Source: Alteromonas halophila
GTDB taxonomy: Bacteria; Pseudomonadota; Gammaproteobacteria; Enterobacterales; Alteromonadaceae
Direction: 5' to 3'
Length of the DNA stretch: 64,000 nt
Assembly: GCF_014651815.1 (NCBI RefSeq)
Contig: NZ_BMXP01000004.1
Location: 1 to 64,000 of the forward strand
Shown: one piece after another, positions 17,297 to 26,234 of the stretch
How positions within the stretch are numbered: the first letter of the stretch is position 1
Layout of the letters: the number at the start of each line of letters is the position of its first letter
Made by a program: the position numbers and the translations under genes
Notes under the pieces: model-generated
Told to the model about the DNA's origin: nothing
Databases searched by the model: none
Seen by the model: only the letters and a program-made list of their open reading frames with translations

Positions 17297-18549
17297 TGTC
17301 ACAAGGTGAATCAGTAATACCCCAGCAACTCTCGATCTCGCTAACTGATAAGATCTGCAGAGGGCTGTTTCTTAAATGTCTGTCTGTGGTTCCCCATGGG
17401 TCAATTACTATTTACGAAAATGGAGAAATGGTCGGGCAGTTTGGCGAACGTCACAGCGATCTTAATGCGCACGTCAATATACTCGACGCGGTTGCGTACC
17501 GCAGACTAATGTTTGGTGGCAGTGTGGCGGCCGGTGAAACCTACATGGACAGACAATGGACTACCGATGATTTAACATCTGTTATCCGCATTTTTGCCCG
17601 CAACCTGCCTACCCTGGATCATTGGGAAGGAAAGTTTAAATGGCTGTCGATGCCGCTGATGAAACTGGCCCACTTCGCCAATCGCAACACCCACCAGCAG
17701 GCAAAGAAAAATATTGAAGCGCATTATGACCTGGGGAATAAACTTTACTCGCGTTTTCTTGACGACAGTATGATGTACTCATCGGCTATCTACCCTCAGC
17801 CACACGCCAGCCTCGCTGACGCACAGCAAAACAAGCTCAAAACCATTTGTGACAAATTGCAGCTTAGCGAAAACGACCACTTGCTTGAAATCGGCACCGG
17901 CTGGGGAGGCCTGGCCGTTTACGCCGCTAAACATTACGGGTGCAGGGTAACGACGACAACCATTTCCGAAGAGCAGCATACGTATGCGGGAGAATGGATA
18001 GCCAGAGAAGGCCTGAGTGATCACATCACCTTGCTTAAGAAAGATTACCGCGAGTTAGCCGGCCAGTACGACAAACTGGTTTCGATTGAAATGATTGAAG
18101 CAGTCGGCCGACAGTATTTGGGTAACTTCTTTGCTAAATGCACTTCGCTGCTTAAAGATAACGGGTTAATGCTTCTTCAATCCATAACTATTGATGACAG
18201 ACGCTATGACAGTTATGCCAATAGTGTGGACTTTATTCAGAAATACATTTTCCCGGGCGGCTTTCTGCCCTCTCAGTTTGAGTTAAATGCACACCTTAAG
18301 CGCTACAGCGACCTGATGATCAGAGATCTGCAGGATATTGGTCTGGATTACGCCAAAACACTGGATGACTGGTATCAGGCATTCAGCCGTGCCGGCAACA
18401 GCCTGCTGAATGACGGATACGATGAGCGCTTTCTTCGTATGTGGACATATTATCTCAAGTATTGTGAAGGCGGCTTTTTAGAGCGAACCATCAGCACCGT
18501 GCAATTGTTGCTGAGCAAGCCCCACTTTCGACAGGCCCTGGTCCGTTAA
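17296..18549 (+). CDS. Cyclopropane-fatty-acid-synthase-like SAM methyltransferase (operon copy)
   Basis: 417 aa. Methyltransferase acting on unsaturated acyl chains of membrane phospholipids. Features are QAKKNIEAHYDLGNKLYSRFLDDSMMYS, the SAM-binding motif EIGTGWGGLAVYAA (near residue 198), IEMIEAVG and KYIFPGGFLPS. It is distinct in sequence from the second CFA synthase at 27925-29106 and belongs to the branch linked to DUF1365. AGGAG lies 9 bp before ATG 17296. Given its place in an ECF/ChrR locus, it may make a methylated, perhaps furan-type, fatty acid rather than a plain cyclopropane ring. That is an inference from Rhodobacter. Confidence 0.87.
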   Translation: MSQGESVIPQQLSISLTDKICRGLFLKCLSVVPHGSITIYENGEMVGQFGERHSDLNAHVNILDAVAYRRLMFGGSVAAGETYMDRQWTTDDLTSVIRIFARNLPTLDHWEGKFKWLSMPLMKLAHFANRNTHQQAKKNIEAHYDLGNKLYSRFLDDSMMYSSAIYPQPHASLADAQQNKLKTICDKLQLSENDHLLEIGTGWGGLAVYAAKHYGCRVTTTTISEEQHTYAGEWIAREGLSDHITLLKKDYRELAGQYDKLVSIEMIEAVGRQYLGNFFAKCTSLLKDNGLMLLQSITIDDRRYDSYANSVDFIQKYIFPGGFLPSQFELNAHLKRYSDLMIRDLQDIGLDYAKTLDDWYQAFSRAGNSLLNDGYDERFLRMWTYYLKYCEGGFLERTISTVQLLLSKPHFRQALVR

Positions 18550-18671
18550 TACCACGCAGACGCTGACTCGCTTGCTAAGCTCTCCTCACAGATGTCTCTG
18601 CTTAGTGGCAAAGCAGCGTGCGCCACTGTTGTGACGTGGCATCATCAGGTCGCTAAGCGCTGTGAATTCGG

Positions 18672-19619
18672 TTACGGCTGCTGAGAATCTTCAATCACTG
18701 AAATGGGCTTCGATATCATCGGTTTACCCTGATTTATATTGATTTCAACACGACGGTTTCTGGCCCTGTCCTCAGCCGTCTCGGCATCCTCGATCAGCGG
18801 CTGTGTATCTGCTTTTCCGACGACCTGCATTCGGGATTCATCAAAGCCTGGCGCTCTGCGCATTGCTTCGGCAACGGCAACGGCTCGCTGAGACGAAAGA
18901 TCCCAGTTTGAACTGTACAGCTCATTCGATATTTGCTGTCCGTCGCTATGCCCTGCTACCTGCACTTCACCCGGCACGTCTGCCAGTAACGCTCCTATTT
19001 TTCTCAATACCGGCTGAAACTGAGGCTGCAAAAATGCCGAACCGGCAGAGAAGGAGCCATTTTCACGGATACGGATAGTAAGTTGCTGTCCTAATGACTC
19101 CATTTCGATAGACCCATCAAGGATCTCTTTTTGCAGTTGCTGGGCAACCTTTTTCATCAGCTCATTGACTTCACTTTCATCTGCACTTTGTGAAGCAGAG
19201 GCTGATTGCGCATCCGCTGTTTGCCGGGACTGGCCGCCACGCTGGGTGCCCCGTTGTTTTTGACGCCCTCCCGCAGAGTCTTCATCACCGGCCTGAAACT
19301 CCAGCATCTGCTGGGTCATTTCTATAGTTTGTTGCTGTATCGTTTCAATGGGCGTGGGATCCGGTCGTCCCGGCCGAAACTCCATAGCAATCACACTGGT
19401 GCCTTTTGGAATGTCTTTAACTTCGATCTTGTTCTGGACACCAAAGGCAAACTTCATAGACCCGGCTATCTGCTTAAATTTGAGCACGTCCATCTCGGAA
19501 AACGCCAGCAACAACACGAAAAAACACATCAGCAATGACATGAGATCGGCAAAGGTCCCCATCCAGGCAGGCAGCCCCTCGGGGGGGCATTTCGGGCACT
19601 CGTCTTCTTCAGTTGCCAT
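18672..19619 (-). CDS. pomB: Flagellar motor stator protein PomB (MotB family)
   Basis: 315 aa, the same length as Vibrio PomB. It couples ion flow to flagellar rotation and anchors the stator to peptidoglycan. The single transmembrane helix contains the essential aspartate, Asp25 in FADLMSLLMCFFVLLLAF. A Gln/Ser-rich linker (~100-150) leads to an OmpA-like peptidoglycan-binding domain with AGHSDGQQISNELYSSNWDLSSQRA. Two bases separate it from pomA, so the two are one operon. Sodium specificity is inferred from similarity to PomB. Confidence 0.93.
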   Translation of the reverse strand: MATEEDECPKCPPEGLPAWMGTFADLMSLLMCFFVLLLAFSEMDVLKFKQIAGSMKFAFGVQNKIEVKDIPKGTSVIAMEFRPGRPDPTPIETIQQQTIEMTQQMLEFQAGDEDSAGGRQKQRGTQRGGQSRQTADAQSASASQSADESEVNELMKKVAQQLQKEILDGSIEMESLGQQLTIRIRENGSFSAGSAFLQPQFQPVLRKIGALLADVPGEVQVAGHSDGQQISNELYSSNWDLSSQRAVAVAEAMRRAPGFDESRMQVVGKADTQPLIEDAETAEDRARNRRVEININQGKPMISKPISVIEDSQQP

Positions 19620-19621
19620 GT

Positions 19622-20383
19622 TTATTCGTCCTCACCGGTACCACGCTTATTGGCTGCCAGATAATTCTTTAATATGCCTTCAATAACTCTTGGATTCTGA
19701 CCATCTGCGATGCCGACGATGCCATCAAGCACCAGCTTCTGATTGAGCTTCTCTTCTTCTACTCTGTTTTTAAGTTTAAGTGAAATTGGCAGGCACACCA
19801 CATTCGCCAGAAACGCACCATAAAGGGTTGTCAATAGCGCAACCGCCATCGCAGGTCCAATGGCCTTCGGGTCATCCATGTTGGAAAGCATCGCTACCAG
19901 ACCAATTAGCGTACCTATCATCCCCATGGCAGGGGCCACATCGCCCATATTCTTAAAGATGGTAGCGCCAAACTCATGCCGCTCCGTGGTCATCGCGATA
20001 TCCTTGCTCAGCGTTTCCCGCACAACTTCGATATCATGGCCATCCACCAGCATGTCCACGCCTTTTTGCATAAACGGGTTGTCAATTTCTGCTTCTTCCA
20101 ACGCGAGAAACCCGCCCTTACGCGCTGCATCTGCCATCTCTACGATCTTTTCGATCAGCGACTCAGGCGAATCAATCTTGAACATGAAGGCCTTGCCCGC
20201 AATTTTACCTGCGCCAAAAAACTGGCCCAGGGTAAATTGGGACAATACGACAAACAGAGTTCCACCAAACACAATTAAGATCGAAGGAACATTGATGAAC
20301 ATGGCCATGTTGCCGCCCAGGATCATGGCCATAACCACAAATCCGATTGCCCCTAACATGCCTATGATGGTTGCTAAATCCAC
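19622..20383 (-). CDS. pomA: Flagellar motor stator protein PomA (MotA family)
   Basis: 253 aa, matching Vibrio PomA. Four membrane segments are visible: MLGAIGFVVMAMILGG, INVPSILIVFGGTLFVVL, the long APAMGMIGTLIGLVAML and AVALLTTLYGAFLANVV. The large cytoplasmic loop between helices 2 and 3 contacts the rotor. GTG 20383 follows AGAGGATGA. A sigma-28-like promoter lies at 20461-20487. No other flagellar gene is nearby, as is usual for pomAB next to xseB in Alteromonas and Vibrio relatives. Confidence 0.94.
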   Translation of the reverse strand: MDLATIIGMLGAIGFVVMAMILGGNMAMFINVPSILIVFGGTLFVVLSQFTLGQFFGAGKIAGKAFMFKIDSPESLIEKIVEMADAARKGGFLALEEAEIDNPFMQKGVDMLVDGHDIEVVRETLSKDIAMTTERHEFGATIFKNMGDVAPAMGMIGTLIGLVAMLSNMDDPKAIGPAMAVALLTTLYGAFLANVVCLPISLKLKNRVEEEKLNQKLVLDGIVGIADGQNPRVIEGILKNYLAANKRGTGEDE

Positions 20384-20460
20384 TCACTCATCCTCTTTTT
20401 GCAGACGCATTTGATTTTGTAGAGGCACCAGTCGGGCAACTGGTACTCATGACAGTTATT

Positions 20461-20487
20461 CTATCGGCATCACACAGGATTTCTATA
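20461..20487 (-). promoter_or_regulatory. Sigma-28 (FliA) promoter of pomAB
   Basis: On the minus strand TATAGAAA (20480-20487), 11 bp, then GCCGATAG (20461-20468). The FliA consensus is TAAAGTTT-N11-GCCGATAA, so the -10 matches at seven of eight positions and the spacing is exact. The start site would be about 70 bases before pomA. Class 3 flagellar control fits the gene product. Confidence 0.72.
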
Positions 20488-20663
20488 ACCTTGTGTGCTA
20501 ATTCACCTGATATACCAATAACTAAGCACCTCCACAACCAATATCGTATCTCCTTAAACGCCCGCACAGAGAGCGCCGCACGGCGACATAAAACCATTTG
20601 ACCCTCCTGCGCCCCTCGGTTAATGTGCGCGTAACTTTTTATTGCAATAAGGACACAGTGATT

Positions 20664-20915
20664 GTGACTGATAAGCCATCATCTCCTTCTTTCGAAGAAT
20701 CCCTTGCAGAGTTGGAGTCAATAGTCAACGACATGGAGAATGGCGATCTTCCGCTCAATGAGGCGCTCGAAAAATTCGAGCGAGGGATCAGCCTGTCCAG
20801 ATTGAGCCAGCAATCGCTGGAGAGGGCACAGCAAAAAGTTCAGATCCTGCTTAAGGAAAATGGCGAGGAAAGCCTGGCTGACTTTTCAGAGCCGGATGCA
20901 CCTGACGCGCCATAG
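20664..20915 (+). CDS. xseB: Exodeoxyribonuclease VII small subunit
   Basis: 83 aa. Small subunit of exonuclease VII, which degrades single-stranded DNA together with XseA. The family core is clear: FEESLAELESIVNDMENGDLPLNEALEKFERGISL. GTG 20664 (MTDKPSS) is 10 bases after AAGGA; a second GTG at 20658 is an alternative. First gene of the conserved xseB-ispA-dxs operon. Confidence 0.92.
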   Translation: MTDKPSSPSFEESLAELESIVNDMENGDLPLNEALEKFERGISLSRLSQQSLERAQQKVQILLKENGEESLADFSEPDAPDAP

Positions 20916-20953
20916 ACTCATCACACCCTGATGCAGTATAAACGGAATATATC

Positions 20954-21844
20954 ATGACAATTACGGCTCTACACTCTCAGGTAAAAGCTGACACGGATGA
21001 AGCGCTACTCGATATGCTGGCGTCTTTCCCTGATCATGCACCACAGTTAAAGGCGGCAATGCAGCACGCACTGCTTGCCGGGGGAAAGCGTCTGCGTCCA
21101 TTGTTGGTGCACGTTGTTGGCGAAGTGCTGGCACTGGATAAATCAGACTGCATGACGATTGCCTGCGCCGTAGAGTGTATCCATGCTTACTCGCTGGTGC
21201 ATGATGATCTTCCGGCCATGGACGATGATGACTTACGCCGGGGTAAACCAACGTGCCATGTTGCCTTTGATGAAGCAACGGCCATTCTGGCCGGCGATGC
21301 GCTGCAAACACTGGCCTTTTCTATTATTGCTGATGCGCCAATGGCGGATACCGGGCATGCCCGGCGCGCAGGCCTGGTATCGATGCTTGCCCGGGCATCA
21401 GGCTATTTAGGCATGTGTGGTGGCCAGGCAATTGATCTTGCTGCAACAGGAAAAGAAGTATCAGTCGAGGCGCTCACTCAGTTACACTCGCTGAAGACAG
21501 GGGCGCTACTGCGTGTCTGTGTGGAAATGGCTACGCATGTGGCAGATGATCTTGATGCAGAACACCGTTCTGCCCTGATCCGCTTCGCCGATGCCATCGG
21601 TCTGGCCTTTCAGGTACAGGATGATATTCTGGATGTGGAAGGATCCAGCGATACCACAGGCAAACCCGCCGGGTCTGATGTTGCACTAGGTAAGAGCACT
21701 TACCCCGCCCTGCTGGGGCTGCAAGCCGCAAAGTCTGAACTTGACCGGCTTCATCAACAGGCACTTCAGGCCTTGCAGGGATTACCCTACAATACACACC
21801 TGCTGGTCGCGTTTAGCGAACTGCTGGTAAAGCGTGATCATTAG
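20954..21844 (+). CDS. ispA: Farnesyl diphosphate synthase (geranyltranstransferase)
   Basis: 296 aa. Condenses isopentenyl diphosphate with dimethylallyl and geranyl diphosphate to make farnesyl diphosphate for quinones and undecaprenyl carriers. The first aspartate-rich motif is in VHDDLPAMDDDDLRRG and the second is in FQVQDDILD. GGKRLRP and the Lys-rich tail are also present. It lies between xseB and dxs in the usual isoprenoid operon. Confidence 0.95.
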   Translation: MTITALHSQVKADTDEALLDMLASFPDHAPQLKAAMQHALLAGGKRLRPLLVHVVGEVLALDKSDCMTIACAVECIHAYSLVHDDLPAMDDDDLRRGKPTCHVAFDEATAILAGDALQTLAFSIIADAPMADTGHARRAGLVSMLARASGYLGMCGGQAIDLAATGKEVSVEALTQLHSLKTGALLRVCVEMATHVADDLDAEHRSALIRFADAIGLAFQVQDDILDVEGSSDTTGKPAGSDVALGKSTYPALLGLQAAKSELDRLHQQALQALQGLPYNTHLLVAFSELLVKRDH

Positions 21845-21878
21845 CCACGCATCACGTCATTAGCTTAAGACAATAACA

Positions 21879-23744
21879 ATGAGTTTAGATATAACGCACT
21901 ATCCAACGCTGGCATTAGCCCAGTCACCGGAACAGCTTCGCAAGCTTTCACAGGAAAAGTTAAAAACCTTATCTGAAGAATTACGGGAATACCTGCTGAA
22001 CTGCGTTAGTCAGAGCAGTGGCCATTTTGCATCAGGACTGGGGACTGTAGAACTGACTGTCGCCCTGCACTACGTCTATAACACACCATTCGACCGGTTG
22101 TTATGGGATGTTGGCCATCAGGCATACCCTCACAAAATTCTCACTCAGCGCGCTGCGCGTATGTCGACTATCCGCAAAAAAGAGGGTCTGCATCCGTTTC
22201 CGTGGCCACCGGAAAGTGATTACGACACATTCGCAGTGGGCCACTCCTCTACCACTATTAGCGCCGGACTGGGTATGGCAGTGGCCGCTGAAAAAGAAGG
22301 TGCGGGGCGCAAAGTTGTTTCTGTCATCGGTGATGGTGCCATGACCGCTGGCATGGCCTTCGAAGCACTCAACCATGCCGGTGATATCAAAAAAGATATG
22401 GTGGTGGTACTCAATGACAATGAGATGTCGATCTCTGAAAACGTGGGTGCGCTGAATAGCCATCTGGCACGGCTGCTTACCGGCAACTTCTTCAATACCA
22501 TTCGTGACGGCGGCAAAAAACTGCTCAGCAATGTACCGCCAATCAAAGAATTTGCCAGTCGTGCCGAAGAGCACATTAAAGGCATGGTTGTGCCTGGCAC
22601 CATTTTCGAAGAGCTGGGCTTTAACTACATCGGGCCAATTGATGGCCATGACGTGAATGCCATGGTCGATACGCTGCGCAATATGCGCAACTTTAAAGGC
22701 CCCCAGCTTCTGCATGTCGTGACCCGTAAAGGTAAAGGGTATGCGGTCGCAGAAGAAGATCCTATCAAGTTTCACGCCGTCCCAAAATTCAATCCCAAAG
22801 ACAATGCCCTGCCAGCATCTAAGCCGGGCGCGCCGTCTTTTTCTGCAATTTTTGGGCAGTGGCTGTGTGATATGGCTGACAAGGACTCCAAACTGATGGC
22901 GGTCACGCCAGCTATGCGGGAAGGCTCCGGCATGGTCAAGTTCTCTCAGGCGCACCCTGATAAGTATTTTGATGTAGCCATTGCCGAGCAGCATGCGGTA
23001 ACGTTTGCTGCAGGCCTTGCCAAAGATGGCTACCACGCTGTCGTCGCAATTTATTCAACGTTTTTGCAGCGTGCTTATGATCAGCTGATACATGATGTCG
23101 CCCTGCAAAATCTGCCGGTGTTGTTTGCAATCGACCGTGCTGGCATCGTAGGTGCCGATGGCCCCACACACCAGGGGGCGTTCGATATCGCGTACCTGCG
23201 CTGTATTCCGAATATGCTGATCATGACGCCGGCTGATGAGGCAGAGTGTCGCAATATGCTGTACACCGGTCATATAGCGGGTCAGCCAGCGGCTGTGCGC
23301 TATCCCCGTGGCGCAGGTATTGGTGAGCAGCCAGCGCAGCAGATGACCGCGCTGACGCCTGGTAAATCACGACGTTTACGTGATGGCAAACGCATCGCCA
23401 TTCTGAATTTTGGTACTCTGCTTCCTTACGCGCTTGAGGCCGCTGACAAGTTAGATGCGACACTGATTGATATGCGCTTCGTAAAGCCGCTTGATACTGA
23501 TGCCATTGAAACTGCCGCCGCAGAGCATGAACTGCTGGTTACACTTGAGGATGGCTGTCGAAAAGGCGGCGCTGGCTCAGCAGTGATGGAGCACCTGCAG
23601 GACGCAGGGATCTTAAAGCGAGTGCTGACCATTGGGCTTCCGGACAGCTTTATTCTGCAAGGCACGCAACAGGAAATGTACGAAAAGCACGGACTGGATA
23701 CACAAGGTATTCTTAAAACAATACGCGCGCTGCAGCAGGGTTAA
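21879..23744 (+). CDS. dxs: 1-deoxy-D-xylulose-5-phosphate synthase
   Basis: 621 aa, full length. Thiamine-diphosphate enzyme that condenses pyruvate and glyceraldehyde 3-phosphate in the first step of the MEP isoprenoid pathway. The TPP site [33 protein letters not shown], the transketolase pyrimidine-binding domain with [13 protein letters not shown], and the C-terminal domain are all visible. It starts 34 bp after ispA and supplies that enzyme's pathway. A GC-rich hairpin follows at 23752-23783. Confidence 0.96.
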   Translation: MSLDITHYPTLALAQSPEQLRKLSQEKLKTLSEELREYLLNCVSQSSGHFASGLGTVELTVALHYVYNTPFDRLLWDVGHQAYPHKILTQRAARMSTIRKKEGLHPFPWPPESDYDTFAVGHSSTTISAGLGMAVAAEKEGAGRKVVSVIGDGAMTAGMAFEALNHAGDIKKDMVVVLNDNEMSISENVGALNSHLARLLTGNFFNTIRDGGKKLLSNVPPIKEFASRAEEHIKGMVVPGTIFEELGFNYIGPIDGHDVNAMVDTLRNMRNFKGPQLLHVVTRKGKGYAVAEEDPIKFHAVPKFNPKDNALPASKPGAPSFSAIFGQWLCDMADKDSKLMAVTPAMREGSGMVKFSQAHPDKYFDVAIAEQHAVTFAAGLAKDGYHAVVAIYSTFLQRAYDQLIHDVALQNLPVLFAIDRAGIVGADGPTHQGAFDIAYLRCIPNMLIMTPADEAECRNMLYTGHIAGQPAAVRYPRGAGIGEQPAQQMTALTPGKSRRLRDGKRIAILNFGTLLPYALEAADKLDATLIDMRFVKPLDTDAIETAAAEHELLVTLEDGCRKGGAGSAVMEHLQDAGILKRVLTIGLPDSFILQGTQQEMYEKHGLDTQGILKTIRALQQG

Positions 23745-23751
23745 CGCTAAC

Positions 23752-23786
23752 AGCGCCGGCCTTGTCCTGAGATAACCGGCGCTTTC
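23752..23786 (+). terminator. Probable terminator of the xseB-ispA-dxs operon
   Basis: AGCGCCGG (23752-23759) pairs with CCGGCGCT (23776-23783) across a 16-base loop, followed by only TT. The stem is strong but the T tract is poor, so its efficiency is uncertain. Confidence 0.6.
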
Positions 23787-23921
23787 CTGACGTTTTCAGA
23801 TAATTTTCGGCCGTCAGGAATAACCTTGGGTTTCTGATCAACTTTTCGCCACATTGTCGTACAATAGGCAGTACGCTAATGATGACAGTCACACTGTTTT
23901 AAGGAAGAAGACCCTAGCCCC

Positions 23922-25892
23922 ATGGCTTTGCAGCAATCACTTACCGTGAATCAAAACCTGACAATTCGTCTGCTCAGGGTATTGCGTTATAACAAGGCAA
24001 GAATTGAACGCTCTCTGGCGCTGCTGCCCAAAGACCGGCGCCCGCTGTTTCACGTTCTGCCATTTTTGCTGCATGTTAATCATCCGGATTTGCCTGGCTA
24101 CATTGAAAACAGTGAAGTGCCGTACGGGCTGAATAACTTCTCGTTCCGGGATCAGATTAAAGACGCACTGACCGCCTGCTTCCCGGCTAAACAAGCACTG
24201 TTCGAGGACGTAAAACCGATCTGGCCACGTCAGCGTGCGATAGACGCGCTGGTCCTCATGGGCAGTATTGGCACCATTGCCCAGTCCTCCTCATCAGATT
24301 TTGACTACTGGGTGTGCGTAAACGGTAAAGTGATGACAGCGCGCGGAAAGCACTTTCTGCAGCAAAAACTTACCGCTGTTGAGCAATGGGCCGCCCAGGA
24401 GCAAGGCATTGAGGTCCACTTTTTCCTGTCTGATATCAATAATGTTAAAGCCAACGATTTTGGCGTAGCTGAGGGGGAAAGTGCCGGTTCAGCGCAGGCA
24501 ATACTGCTCAAATCAGAGTTTTATACCACGAATATCGTGGTTGCCGGTAAGGCTCCGTTTTGGTGGCTGGTACCCGATTCGTTTACCCAACAGCAATACT
24601 ATTCGCTGATGTCACAGCTCGAGGAAGGAGGAAGCCCTGATCCAAACTGGTTTATGGACTTAGGCTATCTGGAAAAGCTTGATCCCAATGAATTGTTTGG
24701 TGCCGCGATATGGCAGTTAGGTAAAGCCATGGACTCACCGTTTAAGTCTGTGCTGAAAATGGCCAAGCTGGAAGTGTTTCTTGAAAATCTGGAACACGAG
24801 CAACCTTTGTGTAACTTATTAAAACGCCGGGTACACAATGGTGATGAGGCGCCGGGCTCGGTTGCCACCATCGATCCGTATGCACTGATGTTTGACCAGC
24901 TTATCAATCATTACGCCGACCGTGAAGAACATGAAGTTGTTCTGCTTTTACAGCAGTGCCTGTATATCAAGTGTGCGCCGCGGCTCAGTTATCCGGCAGA
25001 TGAAGGTGAAGTAACCTTTAAACGACGGATTATGGCCGGTTATGCCAGACACTGGGGCTGGACACGCTCTGAACTGCGGCACCTGGACGACCTTAACAGC
25101 TGGTCTTTTCAGGAGCTGGTGAAGCTTTCACGCCGGATACACCGCTTTCTCATACAGTGTTACCGTAGGATGTCCTCCAAGCTGAGTATGGAGCGGCAGC
25201 TGGTCAGTAAAGAGGACATGACGGTGCTCGGTCGGAGGCTAGACACCTTCTACTCTAAAAAAGACAATAAAATTGAGTTTTTACGCAGCGGCTTTGATGA
25301 TCGCATGTATTGTCCGACAGTCACGCTGAAAATGGCGCGCAAAAAGGCAGGAGAGCATATCTGGACAGCCTACTCCGGTGATCAGATTGGCAGGCATGGA
25401 AAACCGCTCGAAAGAACGCGTATGACCACCTCAGGCAGCCCTGTTCGTATCCTCACCTGGTGCGTGTGTAACCGAATTCTGGACGCTGATTCGCATGTCT
25501 TACTGGATTACGATACTGATCCGCTGACCGAACGTGATCTTGAAGAGCTGGTCAAACACATTCAGAGCCTCTTCCCGCCGGTAAAGATAAACGCTTTGCC
25601 CCGCAAAGCGCTGCTGGCACCCGCGCAAATCAATGCCTGTATGGTGATCCTGAATTTCACCACACTGCGACTCAAAGCTACAGTGGAAGAGACCATACTG
25701 GTTTATTCCACGACCTGGGGCGAAACCTTCATGATCACAGGACAAGAGGCACTGGATAACTTGTGGTATGAGCTTCAGGAAATGTCCCCACAACCCAAAT
25801 GTACCGTTTTTATTCCTCATGGGAGCCAGCGAAAGCGAATTTTTGATTCCTTTATGGAAAATACCGAGCTGCCATTCGAACTCCTCCCCTGA
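23922..25892 (+). CDS. Class I adenylate cyclase (short form)
   Basis: 656 aa. Makes cyclic AMP from ATP. The class I nucleotidyltransferase signature GSIGTIAQSSSSDFDYWVCV is at about residues 113-132, where the E. coli enzyme has GS and SDLDIW. Further conserved segments include DLGYLEKLDPNELFGAAIWQLGKAMDSPFKSVLKM and YALMFDQL. It is clearly shorter than E. coli CyaA (848 aa), so the C-terminal regulatory region that responds to the glucose phosphotransferase system appears reduced or absent. It may be a second cyclase beside a standard CyaA elsewhere. The gene stands alone behind the dxs terminator. Confidence 0.88.
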   Translation: MALQQSLTVNQNLTIRLLRVLRYNKARIERSLALLPKDRRPLFHVLPFLLHVNHPDLPGYIENSEVPYGLNNFSFRDQIKDALTACFPAKQALFEDVKPIWPRQRAIDALVLMGSIGTIAQSSSSDFDYWVCVNGKVMTARGKHFLQQKLTAVEQWAAQEQGIEVHFFLSDINNVKANDFGVAEGESAGSAQAILLKSEFYTTNIVVAGKAPFWWLVPDSFTQQQYYSLMSQLEEGGSPDPNWFMDLGYLEKLDPNELFGAAIWQLGKAMDSPFKSVLKMAKLEVFLENLEHEQPLCNLLKRRVHNGDEAPGSVATIDPYALMFDQLINHYADREEHEVVLLLQQCLYIKCAPRLSYPADEGEVTFKRRIMAGYARHWGWTRSELRHLDDLNSWSFQELVKLSRRIHRFLIQCYRRMSSKLSMERQLVSKEDMTVLGRRLDTFYSKKDNKIEFLRSGFDDRMYCPTVTLKMARKKAGEHIWTAYSGDQIGRHGKPLERTRMTTSGSPVRILTWCVCNRILDADSHVLLDYDTDPLTERDLEELVKHIQSLFPPVKINALPRKALLAPAQINACMVILNFTTLRLKATVEETILVYSTTWGETFMITGQEALDNLWYELQEMSPQPKCTVFIPHGSQRKRIFDSFMENTELPFELLP

Positions 25893-25900
25893 TCACCAGA

Positions 25901-26110
25901 TTAATGTTGCAATTTGGGCGTATCCGCTGTGACCGGCTCCAGCAACACAGTCAACGCATAGTCTTGTTGTTCACCAGGCTCTAAACGATAGGCATCATAG
26001 GGCTTCGCTCCTCAGGTATTGTCGCCTCCCACGCCCCGCTGACGGTAATCCAGGGTAAGCTCTGTCAGCGGTCTGGGTTTTATGTCAGCTGCGTGGCGGT
26101 GACGGATAAA
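25901..26110 (-). pseudogene. Decayed C-terminal remnant of a beta-galactosidase (LacZ, GH2) gene
   Basis: Translating the minus strand in the frame ending with TAA at 25901 gives about 70 residues: HAADIKPRPLTELTLDYR, then QRGVGGDNT, a TGA stop, and GAKPYDAYRLEPG. This matches the end of the LacZ C-terminal domain, where the motif is typically Q.GVGGDNSWG followed by PH..YRL. The stop at 26012-26014 falls exactly where the conserved Trp codon TGG is expected, a one-base change. The similarity ends near 26110-26120 and no upstream part of the gene exists, because the AbgT gene starts at 26235 on the other strand. So this is a truncated, nonsense-mutated relic. Confidence 0.75.
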
Positions 26111-26234
26111 CAGGCCCCGATGGCACGAAGAGTGTAATGAGAAGACACCAATAAAGACTGTAACTTGCTGTTATTTTCGGGTAATTTATCAACAGGCAGA
26201 TTCAACCATATTCATAATTACAAGGCGTACTCAC

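Noticed and set aside
20388..20597. A 69-codon minus-strand frame with GGAGG before its ATG, ending just upstream of pomA
   Set aside because: The sigma-28-like promoter of pomAB lies inside it, so the pomAB transcript would start after its ATG. No recognisable domain; low confidence that it is translated.
22101..23036. A 311-codon frame antisense to dxs
   Set aside because: It is fully inside dxs, whose conserved TPP and transketolase motifs are unambiguous. The antisense product resembles nothing and has no ribosome site of note.
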